DNA of 64,000 nt from Ceratopteris richardii. Lineage: Eukaryota; Streptophyta; Polypodiopsida; Polypodiales; Pteridaceae. The position numbers were made by a program, and so were the translations under genes. Below, one piece after another: positions 1 through 12,300 of this stretch (positions are counted from its first letter, which is position 1; each line of letters opens with the position of its first letter). The stretch lies in contig CM035431.1 in NCBI GenBank assembly GCA_020310875.1, positions 14,524,697 to 14,588,696 on the forward strand, given 5' to 3'. Under the pieces are notes generated by a model that had not been told where the DNA came from, did no database searches, and was given only the letters and a program-made list of their open reading frames with translations.

Positions 1-523
1 GCTGGATTCATTGAGCAAGATTGACCAACTTTGACCAATAGGAACATTGTTTTCCAACAGGTTTGTATTATGGTTTTACATTAGATACAAACATCAAGAT
101 ATATAGTGATACAGATTGGGCAGGTAATCCTGGTGATAGGAGATCAACATATGGATACTTGTGTTATGTGGGAGATAAGCTAATCTCTTGGTGTTCTAAG
201 AAGCAACACACAATTGCTTTATCATCCAGAGAGGCAGAGTATAAAGGTATGGTTGAAGCTGCAAAGGAAGTCATATGGCTAAGGACTCTTATGAAGAGTT
301 TTGACATCATTCAGACTACACCCACTAATCATGGAGATAACATGAGTTCATTGTATCTAGCTACTTACCTTGTTTTTCATGCCAAGACTAAACATATTGA
401 GATTCAGTATCACTTTCTAAGAGAGAAGGTGATGGATAAGGAAATTGAAGTCATATATACTCCAACAAAAGATCAGATTGGAGATATGTTAACCAAAAGC
501 TTGGATGGACCAAAGCTATAGAG
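1..523 (+). pseudogene. Ty1/copia pol 3' end, RNase H domain (truncated by window edge)
   Basis: The translation carries the copia RNase H core: SDTDWAG (first catalytic Asp), SWCSKKQ, the ALSSREAEY motif with its Glu, and the C-terminal pattern HIEIQYHFLREKV followed by DMLTKSL. These residues belong to the end of a copia polyprotein and would degrade RNA in the RNA-DNA hybrid during reverse transcription. Only this end lies in the window. The open frame reads in from the left, and the first codon of the long ORF (63) is TTG, so the true start is upstream and outside. The stop at 519-521 is followed by a polypurine tract and a probable LTR, the normal order for the 3' end of a copia element. 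It is intact as far as it can be seen, but whether the rest of the element is intact cannot be judged. Confidence 0.9.
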
Positions 524-573
524 ATTCAAAGACATGGCAGGTATAAAGAAGATAGAGAAAAACTGAATTGATG

Positions 574-586
574 ATTGAGGGGGAGC
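574..586 (+). other. Polypurine tract of the left-edge copia element
   Basis: A purine-rich run, GATTGAGGGGGAG, lies about 50 bases after the copia stop codon and directly before TGTTG, the expected arrangement of PPT and 3' LTR start. Confidence 0.7.
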
Positions 587-1599
587 TGTTGCTGCAAGAC
601 AATCACCAATTCAAGTTTTGATGAAGGATGGAAGTCAAGGATTGAAGAAAAGATCAATTTTTGAAGCATGAATAAAGTACATGTTTAGAAGATGAAGACT
701 TGTATACATATGTACATTAATGTAGAGTTAGCTCACTTATACCTTTTGTATGGTCATGAGCTTGTACATATATGCCTATATATACAAGTAAAAAGTCGAG
801 AAAATATGCGAGAACAAGAGATTAGAAGAATTAGAAGTCATTAGACACTTCAGAAGTGTAGGATATCTCTCTCATCACTCAGATGTAAAAACTTCTCAGA
901 AATGAAAAAACATTGCGCCCGATATTTTTGTGTATTCTCCTTCTGTGTTTAATCTTTTATGAAATGCTTTTGTAAAGCTTTAAGCCTATAATTGATGGAC
1001 CTCCATACAAGTTTTAAGCTTCTAATTGTGATCAGGCAAAGAGAATTGAGTGTAGGAACATTTACATGTGTAAATGAGAAGAAGTGAAGTTGCAACAGAC
1101 ACAAAAATTGATGCTAATGTTTTCGTCAGTTCTCCTTCCACAGTGTAAGGTTTTGAACAACTAAGCACTCATTCTTTAATTTGGAAGGTAAGCTACCTAT
1201 GGCTAAAAGCTTTTGATTAAACGGGTTGTACTTTGGGATAACCATGCTTTAGAAGTTGTAGGTGTCAAAGTCGACTATACTGAAGAATAGTTTCAGACAT
1301 AGGTGAACTATTTGATTCATTTCTCAAGATATACTTAAGCTTTTGAGATGATTTAACTTGGAGAAGGTGCAGAAAATATAGAAGACACCTTGTGCAAAGT
1401 TTTGTCAAAAACGTTACACATTTGATTAGTCAATGAGTAAGATATGTGCAGCAAATTTTCTAAGAAATTACTTTCTTCACAGTTTGTTCAAAATTTTGGT
1501 AATTGAGCATTGATCCTCCAAATTGGTTAAGGTTTTGAGTTATTCTTGATATAGAGGTGCTCTAAAATCAAGGATAGCTTGTTCTTTTGGAGATTAACA
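587..1599 (+). repeat. Probable 3' LTR of the left-edge copia element
   Basis: The sequence begins TGTTGCTG right after the polypurine tract and can be closed at TTAACA (1594-1599), giving a TG...CA repeat of about 1.0 kb. A TATA-like stretch (TATATATACAAG, about 777-788) fits a promoter in U3. The matching 5' LTR is outside the window, so the right end is inferred. Gypsy1 coding homology starts within about 20 bases downstream, which suggests this copia inserted into gypsy1, with CTCTC (1600-1604) a possible target duplication. A shorter LTR ending near 1142 is an alternative. Confidence 0.5.
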
Positions 1600-1617
1600 C
1601 TCTCCATTAGAAGGGTA

Positions 1618-2366
1618 ATCCCCCTCCTATTCTTGAGATTGATGACCTTCATGATCAATTTCCCCAAGACATTCCGTCGATCTATGGAGACCAAGTAGAG
1701 CAACAAGAAGATGAGAGATTAGATTTTGAATGTAATTCTTTACAAGAGTTTCCACAATTCACAGAACCGTGGGAATCTGAATCTCTTCATATCATAGCTC
1801 CCACAATATTGGTAAGAAATGAAGGCTATTGGTTCCAAGAAATAGTGACGTCGTGAAGAACACTAAGGTGCAATGTCATCTCACTATAGAAGAGCTCCTC
1901 AAAGCAAAACTTGAGCTATGGAATCATGTGAAGGATCAGGTTCCATAACTTGATTCCAATATGCCAAAAGCAGGCTCTAAGCAAAAAGTTCCCGAGATAC
2001 CTCTCGATAAAATAGGAGAGATGAGCGAAGGTGAAGAAGGTAATACTTATCTTCCGATCACCTACTGGGGTTACACAACCAAAGCAATCGTAGATTCAGG
2101 TGTTGGTGTTGCTATTGCGACCACATCCTTGTGGAAGCGATGGGGCAAACCCACATTAAGACCAACTAGAATGAAGCTTCAAATGGCAAACATTCATTTT
2201 GAAAGATCCCTAGGATTGCTCGAAGGGATAACTCTAACTACTTGTGGTGTAGAGTTTGAACACACATTTGCTATATGTGACTCTGAGAAAAATCATGTCT
2301 ACGAGATGATTCTAGGAATACCCTTCCTATGACAATTGAAAATAGTACAGGATTGGGGAACCAACT
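1618..2366 (+). pseudogene. Gypsy1 gag/protease region, left part (decayed Ty3/gypsy)
   Basis: This stretch is homologous to 41900-42640 of gypsy2, including the linker DQFPQDIPSIYG and the retropepsin signature (here VDSGVGVAIATTSLWKRWG, with Ala of DSGA replaced by Val). The aspartic protease would mature the polyprotein. The frame breaks between about 1830 and 1950; the longest open part is 1961-2332. Just before 2367 the reading is interrupted by an insertion, and the same coding sequence resumes at 8611. The 5' part of gypsy1 is missing from the window, probably displaced by the copia element to the left. Confidence 0.85.
2362..2366. repeat. Target site duplication (CAACT), left copy
   Basis: CAACT precedes the LTR start at 2367 and recurs at 8611-8615 just after the distal LTR. 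Removing the insertion and one copy restores alignment to the gypsy2 protease ORF at about 42630-42660. Confidence 0.8.
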
Positions 2367-2842
2367 TGTTGTGAAACAACAAACTACTACCTAGCAAAAC
2401 CACCAAGGTGAAGAGAGAGCACACCTCCACCCATCCAACTCCACCCATATATATACCTCAAGGCCAAGGGAGGAAATGTGAGGAGCGCTTGCCAAGTGTC
2501 CTTTCCACATGGATTCTAATTCAAGGCCTTCTAACCTTGGAAATCACATGGAATCTCATGGCCCTCACATGGATTCTAAAAGGATTTCTCCCAAGCTTGT
2601 ACGTACAAATCTCAAGGCTTGAGAGGCCTCCCTAAGGGTTAAATACCATACCCTTAGGAAATATCAATCCTAAGGGTCAAACCCCTTCAATTGGGAGTAA
2701 ATAAATCCAAATAACTCAAGGGTTCAAACCACACTCTTGGAGATACTTTCCCAAGGGTTTCCCCATAGAATCCAAGGGTTCTCCAAGTGGTTTTGGACCC
2801 TCAAAACCCATTTCTTTGGCCACTTTGACCCATAGTTATACA
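2367..2842 (-). repeat. LTR of the nested non-coding element (its 3' LTR)
   Basis: Direct repeat of 8194-8610, sharing the start TGTTGTGAAAC and the closing block CCCATAGTTATACA. It contains extra sequence around 2660-2722 that is absent from the other LTR, consistent with a deletion between short CCCTTRGG repeats there. The exact right end is uncertain by a few bases, because the last bases differ between copies. Confidence 0.85.
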
Positions 2843-2848
2843 CGATTC

Positions 2849-2860
2849 TTCCCCCCTTTT
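2849..2860 (-). other. Polypurine tract of the nested element
   Basis: On the minus strand this reads AAAAGGGGGGAA, a few bases from the LTR boundary. It would prime plus-strand DNA synthesis and fixes the orientation as minus. Confidence 0.7.
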
Positions 2861-4499
2861 GCATTTTCATCCTTGAAAATGTGTGTAGGTTTAATACGTG
2901 AAGTATTCCCCTGTGCACCATGATCTATATTCTGAGCATGGTCATCTCTCTCTTTAGATTCATTTCTAGTAATCAGATAAGGGCTAATCCCTACCTTATT
3001 CTGAAAAGAAATGAATCAAAATCCCTTCCCAAATCACTTTCTCTTAGTCCACCTAAATGTACATGCATGCCTTGTACCTATGGACTAGTGAAAAGGGTGG
3101 ACTTCTTTGGTGGTCTTTTTCTTTTGGCACTTTGGCAAACCTTGAGCTCCATAAAATAATACATTTCAGTACACTTTGTACTTCCCTAGAAATTTATATT
3201 TTTATGAGTCCATGATAGAGATCCTATCTCTATCTTGAAAGGGCCAGAAACTAGATTCGCCTTCCACTTTCAATAGAAAGGAGAGGAATCTTCAGATGTT
3301 CTGAACTTAACTTATTCTTCTATAGTCCTTTTCAAATACAAATATACTTTATTTGTATTTGATAGGACTTAGCTAGATATATGAACTTAGCAAAGTGGGT
3401 CTAGTGAGTCATTGCCAAAACATGCTCAATGAGGAGAAATACTATCTTCTCATTCCTTGGCAACTTAGGTGGACTTATTTCAATCATCTAGGTTTTCTTG
3501 AAACATAAATTTCAAGTATTCCGAATGACAATTTTCCCAATTTTGAAAGTTCATTTCTACAAGTGGATCCCTATCTTGATCATCTTGGATTTTCCTTAGA
3601 TCAATTCTCAGAATAGAATTTAATTCTTTTGACATTCAAGACTTAGATCCAAAGATGACTTTAGGAATTTGGATTTATCAGGTAGACCATTCTCTTGGGC
3701 CTCTACCTTGTTCTTTGTTAGCCAATTCTTTTCGATGAGAATCAGTACTAACTATCTTGAACCGACTCTGGTTCATACTTGAGATAGTTATGTATACTAA
3801 CCTCAAAGGTCATCAAAGCTTTGCAAAGAGAAACAAATCCAATTCCTTCAAATCCTCAAATTGAGGAAAAATACTTCATCAAGACACCCCCTAGACTTTC
3901 TATTGGATGGGGTTGAGATGATTCAAGTTTTGCAGCTTTAGTTCCAAGGACTTGCAAGAAAGATACTTGTTTCTAGGCATCATATTTCAGATCTTGCTAG
4001 GAACATTCTTGAGTCACTTGTTCTCACCAAAGATTCAAAAGAAGATCTTTTACAGATCATTCTTTCATGAATAGGCTTGACTTTACTTTTGGAGTTTAAC
4101 TTCGTAAACTCCCAAAATTCTTTACCCTCTTACTTATCCAAATTTATTGTTCCATATAAAATTTGGCTATGCATTTTATTAAGAAAAATGCATCTGCTTA
4201 AGAGGATAAAAGATAGCCTTTTTTCAGGGTAAATGTCATGTTCATTCTATTTACCCTTTTGTTCATACAACTAGGTGTATTAAATTGGTTCAAGGAGGTA
4301 CCTTTCTACACCTCATAATGAACCTAAGACCTTAATCGAAATGGTCTTATCTTTAAGGCTTATCCTGATGTTTCCTATCAGATCTTGAGCCTATTTTCTC
4401 TTTGGCCATTAGAGAAAATTCTCAATGGGAGTTAGTTCTCATTGTCCCATACTAGTGAGTTCTTTCTCCAATCCGTAGAACCACATTCTTCATGTTTCC

Positions 4500-4530
<31 letters not shown>

Positions 4531-7500
4531 AATCCTTTTCATGCTCTTTGATTATTTACCATGATCATGAATTCCATCTTGGAATTCCTTGGCATTATAA
4601 TCACAAGAGCAAAAACTAAGGTTTCTTAATCTAATGCCAATTAATTCAAAGGTCTCTTTAGGTTGACCTTTGAACTTTCCTTGCTATCAAACTATAAAAG
4701 GGTTTGATCTTTTTGACCAATGTAGGCCTCTTGGATTATCCAACCATAAGGGGTTTGATAAACTTTGACCAATTTAGGTCACGTGGCTTTCTCAAAAATC
4801 CTCTAGCTAATTTAACATGAGATAAGATCAAGTCTCTTCTCCTTTAGATCCCTTTTTCAAATAATCTTTACCCATGGGATTTTCTTGGGATCTTCAACTC
4901 ATACCTTCATGAGTTGATATCTTAGCTTAAGTCTTCAACATCATGTTGATATTCTTCAAACCATTAACTATTCTCCTTTTAGGGATCAACAATTATATGT
5001 CACCCTTTCGACTTAAGCAAGTTTTCATGCTTAGTGATCCAAACTTTGGATCCATCTTTATCCATTCTTGAATGCCCTACTCTTTGGCTTAATTTACTTG
5101 CCAGAATGAAATTCTTTAATGAATTCCCTTCTTACCTATCTAGTTCTTACTTTGTTTGAGATTTAACTCAAACACACTTAGATACTTGGACATCCAATGT
5201 ACTCCTTAACTTTCATGAAAGAGTTAAGTAATATCTTTTGCTTAGAAGTATCATATTGATGATACCTTTCTTCCCCCCTTTAAGGATTCTTCGTCCTCGA
5301 AAACTATAGGAAATTGATTTCCTATCCAAATGGGAGGCTCATTTATGCTAAATCCTTGATTGAAAAATCTCTCAAATATCCTTGAGCTTAAGCTTCCATT
5401 ATCCTTAAGTTTAGTGTCCCATACCACTGAACCCACTTAAGTGACATCGTAAACCTAGATGTCCCATACCATCCGATTTACAATCTCACCTTAGTCTAGA
5501 TAACTTTTAGCTCATACTCAAGGATTAAACTCCCTTCATTTTAGTCTTATCAAATATAATCAAAATCTTTGTAAGTTACATTCTTACAGAGTCTTGATTT
5601 GTTCTTGAAAAGACTTTGAAAATTAAGCTTTCAATGAACTATTTCCTTGATTTGTTCTTGAGAATACTAGATATTATCTATTGACATAAGTAAGCATCTG
5701 TATCAAAGGATATAGTCAATCATAAGCTTTTCTAAATGGTTACCTTTTTAACCATCTCGATAAATTGTTTCTTGCTCATAAAGCACATTTTGGAGTAGAG
5801 GTCTCAAGAGTTTCTTTCAACCCTTTAATCTTCCTCTTCTCTTGATATGCTTGATGAGTTACAACTCTTCACTCTTGAAGCAATTTTCTCAAAGCTCCAA
5901 ATGGATCCTGCCTCTTGCCAATGAAGGAAGAAGCTTATTGGGGAAGAAATGAACGCTTCAAAGGGAAAAATTGTTCAACCATTTATCCCCTAATATGTCA
6001 TTTTACGACATTCTCTTCCCCCTTTTAGTGTGTTCATTATCCTCAATGATCAAACATTGGAGTTTTGAAGGCTTATGAACTTCTTAACATCATTTATGAT
6101 GAAAGATTACCCATGTATGTAGGGTCTCCTATAGGCTTTTGATTTCTCTTTTGGATGTCTTTTGGACTGAATATAAGCTTCACTTATAGCAAAATTCCTT
6201 GGCCTTGCTAATCAAATATGCCACGGGTATTATGGAATTTGACAATTCCATAAGTAGGATTCAAAAGTGTAAGGTTTGTCTATCTGTTAAATTTTGTTGG
6301 CTTTTGCATTAAGCCAAAATATAAAAAGCATAAAAGTTAATGGGCATTGAGTCTCATAATCTCATCACACCATTAAACTTTTATGTTTCTGACTTCATAC
6401 GAAGAAGTCATTTAATTTCTATCTTAAAACCTTAAAATTATTCAAGTTAATTCTCTCTTATGTCCCATCAACACATGCATATATGATCCCATTCACTAAT
6501 ATGCATCCGTAACATATGTCCATGGCTAGTACCTCTTTTCTTGAAAATGCTTAGCATGCATAAGGTCCAAGTATTGAACCCCTCCTTAAAGCATGAATGG
6601 AATTCATATTTAGAATTCCATTTAGTGCAAGGATCTATGCTGAATATATTCATGCCATGCTTTATTATGATGAACTTGCTATGCTCAATATCTCATCATT
6701 TTTCCAAGGGGAGTCCATTCCATGCTAATGAGATTCCTTTCTTTTTATTTTCAATTATGCCTTCAATGCATCATTTAAATGAATCATTGTATGCACTATT
6801 CCATGTGCATGAGGACCTCATCTCATTTATTTAAAATGCATTATTTCATGCAATACTTTAGCATGGAAAACAAGGAAAATGAAGATGAACAAATTGGAAG
6901 TTACACTGACCGCCATCATAGCTTCGTCCATCCATTAGTCCTTGCATGGTGAGGCATATTCGTTTGGGTAATTTAAAACTGAGGTTGCAAAGTTGGGATC
7001 ATCTTATTGAATTGATATATAATGTCCTTCCTTTGGGCACTAATATACTTACTTGTATGCCCAATTACCCTTTAACCTTAGTAAAATTCTAATAATGCCT
7101 AAATACTACTAAAATTTACTCAAACATATAAAATACCTTTATGTTTTGCCACAAAAATGGTTTCTGTGCATATTCTATGTATGCCACCAAATGCTTATGA
7201 AAGCAAATACATTACCTTATTTCCCATAAAATCCATACATACTTTTGTTTGCTTCAATATACGTTGGCATACACCAAAGATGCACAGATATTTTCTTTTA
7301 GAAGTAAAATATTGGAATGGAATGAAATAATACTTAGCTTTGAAGGTTCTTCTTGGTGGAAATTGAAATTGATCAAGCCACACCCATTGTCAAGATCCAT
7401 GCTTCCTTTTTACCCTCCATAATGGATTAGAAAAAAGATAGAACTTCACTTACTTAGAAAGGAAAGAGAGAATAGAAGCTTTAAAGCGTTCATTCTCTAA

Positions 7501-8179
7501 CTCTACTGAGTTCAAGCACTAAATTGATTGAGATTCTAGGTAGAGAAACGTATGATTCTTGAGTTGCATCCTATCTAATAAAAAAAAAGCAAGAGAATAA
7601 TTGAGAGGAAAACCTCTGTCCATCTCCGCCTTTTGTCTCTTTGAATGAGCAAGGAGTATAATGAAAAACATTGTATTTAATAGTTCATACTCCTTTGTAT
7701 ACGAATCTGTATTCATATAAGTAAAAGGAGAAATCAGTTTCTACGTCTTGCGTGAGCATCTCTACTTGTACAAGACGTTGAAGAGAACTTAAAACCGATC
7801 TGCGAAGTAGCGTTGGCTGTTAGTTTATATCCCATATATAAGTTCTTTCAATGACTGAACGCATGATATATAATGCACACATAAATACGTATGACATAGT
7901 GCACACGTAGGTGTTTGAAATCAAACTTTAGTACTTACGAATGCTCATAGTGCTCTGTTCTCACCGTAGCGTGCACTTGAACAAGATGCCCACCGTGGAT
8001 GTCCACGATCGAAGGACAGTCAAGAGAAGACCACTATACTGTCCATAGAGTAGGGTCATCCATAGTGGACCTTTTACAAGGTATCCAAGAAGCTACCGAA
8101 TGCTCTCACGTGAACAAGTCGGCCGTATCTTCTGACGCGAAACTCGATCTCCTCAAAGTTGCAAGAAAAACAAAGCCTA
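2861..8179 (-). other. Interior of the nested element, no coding content seen
   Basis: AT-rich sequence with many short CTT/AAG-type motifs and no retrotransposon protein domain on either strand. The longest minus-strand frames (for example 5251-5436 and 7195-7383) are about 60 codons and were not recognised. A second cytosine-rich tract (5272-5281, GGGGGG on the minus strand) near a small acidic frame could be relict coding sequence, but this is speculative. Confidence 0.7.
4501..4527. repeat. (TA)n microsatellite
   Basis: An uninterrupted TA dinucleotide run within the non-coding interior of the nested element. Confidence 0.97.
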
Positions 8180-8192
8180 GCTCTTGATACCA
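8180..8192 (-). other. Primer-binding site of the nested element (iMet tRNA type)
   Basis: The minus strand reads TGGTATCAAGAGC one base from the LTR end. This resembles the TGGTATCAGAGC complement of the plant initiator-Met tRNA 3' end, with one difference. It marks the 5' side of the element and shows that it derives from a reverse-transcribed LTR lineage. Confidence 0.8.
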
Positions 8193-8193
8193 A

Positions 8194-8610
8194 TGTTGTG
8201 AAACAACAAACTACTACCTAGCAAAACCACCAAGGTGAAGAGAGAGCACACCTCCACCCATCCAACTCCACCCATATATATATACCTCAAGGCCAAGGGA
8301 AGAAATGTGAGGAGAGCTTGCCAAGTGTCCTCTCCACATGGATTCTAATTCAAGGCCTTCTAACCTTGGAAATCACATGGGATATCATGGCCTTCACATA
8401 GATTCTAAAAGGATTTCTCCCAAGCTTGTACGTACAAATCTCAAGGCTTGAGAGGTCTCCATAAGGGTTAAATACCATACCCTTGGGTTCAAACCACACT
8501 CTTGGAGATACTTTTCCAAGGGTTTCCCCATAGAATCCAAGGGTTCTCCAAGTGGTTTTGGACCCTCAAAACCCATGTCTTTGGCCACTTTGACCCATAG
8601 TTATACAACA
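8194..8610 (-). repeat. LTR of the nested non-coding element (its 5' LTR)
   Basis: Direct repeat of 2367-2842; starts TGTTGTG and ends CAACA on the plus strand, so its termini are inverted TGTTG/CAACA. It is followed by the CAACT duplication at 8611-8615. Confidence 0.85.
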
Positions 8611-9340
8611 CAACTCCTTGTACTTACAGCACTTAGGGGTCACCACCAAGGTCAACTTGAAGGATTACACATTTAGAGATGTACCACCCCTACAGTGGAA
8701 TCCTATCCACAAAGAGAAAGAAGATTTTATCTTTGTGCATTCTGGAAGTTCACCTGATCCATCATGGCTGCATGAAGATACTCACTTGTGGATGTGCAAG
8801 GTCACAGAGGAAGAGGAAAGACGCCTAAAAGCGAGAGAAAAAGGAACTTCTCAAGAAGATAGACCAGTTAAAGACCCGGCCTATACACCGATGATCTTTC
8901 CAGATGAGGAATTTGAGCCTCATGGCTGGGCAGAAATTCTAGCCACCATGGACATTGCTATTAATGAAGAACAATGGACGCCTCACTGTGATGAGGAGGG
9001 TTATGATATCTCTGTGTTCATGTGTGAGCCCTTGCTAGAAGAGTGTGATCCTAGTGAGGTGATAGAAGAAGAAGAGAATGAGGATGATCTAGAATCCATT
9101 GTGATGGATACTTACTTTGACTCAGAGGAGCACTATTTAGAAGACATAAGAGTGTTAACCAAAAAAAAAGAAGAACCTCTCACAAGTATTAAAACTATAA
9201 ATTCAAAGGATGGAAGTGAAGGAGGTCAAAAGAAAAAGAAAAGAAAAGTAGTGAAACAAGAAGAGGAGGAATCATTGTTCGAGGTACTAGAAAATTTCAA
9301 GAAATATGAAGTTGAAGATCGGAAAATTTACGATGCCTAA
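8611..9340 (+). pseudogene. Gypsy1 protease-pol linker region, right part
   Basis: Coding homology resumes here after the nested insertion and matches the C-terminal half of the gypsy2 protease ORF (42630-43386): HLGVTTKVNLKDY, LHEDTHLWMCKV, FEPHGWAEILATMD and the acidic/basic tail ending LFEVLENFKKYE. The frame is open from 8618 to 9340. The function of this linker, about 240 residues after the retropepsin, is not known to me; its conservation in both copies suggests selection on the parent family. A frame change relative to pol occurs at about 9330-9350. Confidence 0.85.
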
Positions 9341-12300
9341 GAGAGGCCATCGTAGGAGAATCATATGATAATAAAGAAAAAACTAAAAAGATTGTGGTAA
9401 CCATTGAAGGGAAGTAAGAGCAATGTACATACATAGGAGACGACCTAAGTGCAAAAGAAGAAGCAGAACTTGTAGCTCTATTAAGGGAATATAGGGACAT
9501 GTTTGCATGGCACTATAGAGATTTTAAGGGAGTAGATCCAAAAATTTTCTCTCATATGATCCCCATGACCGTTGATGCCAAGCCCACCAAACAAAAGCCC
9601 TACACATATAATGACACTTATGTAGCTAAAACCAAAGAAGAAATTGACAGGTTGATTGAAGCTGGATTTATCTGTGAGATTGAGCATACTAAATGGGTGT
9701 CCCCCATTGTAGTGGTGCCTAAGAAGAATGGAAATTTGCGAGTGTGCATTAACCTTAAAAAATTTAATGCTGCTATGATTCGAGATAGTTATCCAATTCC
9801 AATCACCGAACATTTATTGTAGCATGTTGCAGGCAAGGACGTTTATAGCTTCCCTGATGGATTTTCAGGTTATAACCGAGTAGCCATTGCCCTAGAAGAT
9901 CAACACAAAATAGCTTTTGCCATAGAATGGGGAATTTTTGCATTTCGTGTGATGCCATTTGGACTCACCAATGCACCTGCAACATTCCAAAGGCTCATGT
10001 GTCATGTCTTCAAAGAGTTCTTGCGGAAGTGCTTAGAAGTATATGTGGATGATTTATGTGCTCATTCCCAAGAAAGAAGACTCCACATCCTTGAGCTCAG
10101 ACAGATCTTCAATAAGTGTAGAGACTATCGAGTTTGTCTGAACCCAAAAAAATGCGTGTTCATGGTACGACAAGGAAAAATCTTAGGTCATATTATTTTA
10201 AAGAATGGAATATCAATAGATGAGGACAAAGTTAGAGCCATAGCAGGATTGCCCAGGCCAAGGAACGTTAAAGAGGTACAAGCCTTTATGGGACATTGTG
10301 GATATTATCGCAGGTTCATCCACATGTATGCAATCAAAGCCAAGCCTCTTTATGCCTTGCTAACAAACCTTGAGTGGAACGATGAATGCGAAAATTCCTT
10401 CAATGAACTGAAGAGACGTTTGTGCACAACACCAATATTGACCACTCTTGATTGGAATAAGCCATTCGATGTCCACATGGATGCATCCAATTATGCAATA
10501 GGATGTGTGCTATCAGAGCTAACAGGTGAAGGAAATTTAGATTTGCTTATAGCATATCTAGCAGACAGTTGAGTGTGACTGAGCGAAACTATACAACAAC
10601 GAAAATAGAAGGCTTAGGCATGGTATATGCCATGAAGAAGTTTAGGCACTATCTATTGGCCAACAAGTTCAAATTTTTCATTGATCATCAAGCATTATTA
10701 TATTTGGTCAATAAACCTTGCAATACAAGACCCTTAGTAAGATGGTTTCTCTTACTAATGGAATATGACTTTGTTGTTAGGAAAGGTAGAACCCATATTT
10801 AGGTAGACCATCTTTCTCGCATCACTTCAGGAGAGTCACCGCAAGGAGTGTCTGATGAACTACCTGACGCTTATCTGTTCAATTTAGAAGTTGTTCCTAA
10901 ATGGGCAAATAAGTTGGTACCTATCCTAACCTTCAGACCTGCAAACAAGAATGTCAAAACGAACAAAGAGGAAATTGTAAAATCACAAAAATATTAAATA
11001 TTGACAGGTAGCATGTACAAACAAGGTACAGAGGGTGTACTAGCTTGTTGTGTCGAGGATGATGAGCATAGCAGTTGGTTGCAACAAGCCCATGAAGGAT
11101 TTCTAGGAAATCACTACTCTAAACAACGAACATTGCAGAATCTAAAACATTTAGGAGTGTATTGGCCTAGCATGGACAAAGAAATACATAAGTGGATTAA
11201 GAACTATCCAGCGTGCCAGGAGAGATCCCTAGTGGAGCATGTGACTCTTTATCACATATCGTTAATTCCAGAATGGAGCACTCCATTGGTAGAATTTATG
11301 AGATCCAGAACATTACCCAATGAGGCTAGTTTAGCAAGAAAACAAAGCATGTAGCAAGAGGTTAAAGACTATGCCTTAGTAGGAGATAACCTATACCGAA
11401 GAGGCAGAGATGGTTATTTAAGATTGTGCATTCATGAATCAGATTATTTGAAAGTCTTAGAAATTGCACATAGCCATATTGCAAGTAGACAATTTGGTCC
11501 TCACCAAGTAATTAAGACCATTCTATTCTCAGGACTCTGGTGGCCCACTCTTCATATGGATGCACATACCTATGTGAAGAAATGTGACACTTGCCAGCGT
11601 GCCAAATATGCTATCAGAAAAGATGAGATGCCTCTGAGGCGCATTTTTGAAGTGAGGTATAAACTTCCTTGGTCCTATTAACCCTCCAGCTAGAAACTCC
11701 CATGCCGAATACATCATTGTAGCCACAGATTAGCTTACAAAGTGGGTAGAGGTAAAAGCCACAACAAAAAATGATGCTCAAATGACTGAGTTCTTATTTG
11801 AGAATGTGTTCACCAAATATGGACTACCAATAGAGTTAGTAAGTGATAGAGGTATGCACTTCTTGAATGAGGTCATTGAAAACCTTCTCCAAGACTTCAT
11901 GGTAATACATAACAAGTCTGCCCCCTATCATCCCCAAGCTAACGGACAAGCCGAGAGCACAAATAAGATCCTATGTAACGTATTGACAAAACTAGCAAAT
12001 AATAAATGCTTTGATTGGGACAAACAGCTTCATCATGTTGTTTGGGCTTACCGAGTTGCTTACAAAATGGTACTCAATGCCACCCCGTTTCAGATGTTCT
12101 TTGGACAGAATGTTATGCTACCATTAGATTTCCTAATCCCAGCCTTAAAAGTAGCATAAGAGCATGAGTGGAATGGCCATGCGTTGTCCTTTAGGATCTT
12201 TGATCTAGAACGTTTAGGTGAGACAAGGCTATGAGCGGCAATAGACATTTATGCTGCAAAGAAAAGGCAAAAGGCATACTTTGATGCCCATATAAAGGAT

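Larger units (their letters stand above)
2367..8610 (-). mobile_element. Nested minus-strand LTR retrotransposon without coding capacity (LARD-like)
   Basis: Two direct repeats (2367 to about 2842, and 8194-8610) begin with the same TGTTGTGAAACAAC and flank about 5.3 kb. On the minus strand a primer-binding site (TGGTATCAAGAGC, 8180-8192) adjoins the right repeat and a polypurine tract (AAAAGGGGGGAA, complement of 2849-2860) adjoins the left one, so the element reads right to left. It is bounded by CAACT duplications and sits in the gypsy1 protease region. The interior has no frame with recognisable gag, protease, RT or integrase; the open frames on both strands are short. It therefore resembles a large non-autonomous LTR derivative that would need proteins from another element. 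The left LTR holds about 60 bases (around 2660-2722) missing from the right LTR. Confidence 0.85.

Noticed and set aside
7999-8187. 62-codon plus-strand ORF next to the right LTR of the nested element
   Set aside because: It lies antisense to the start of the element next to its PBS, shows no domain and is short enough to be chance.
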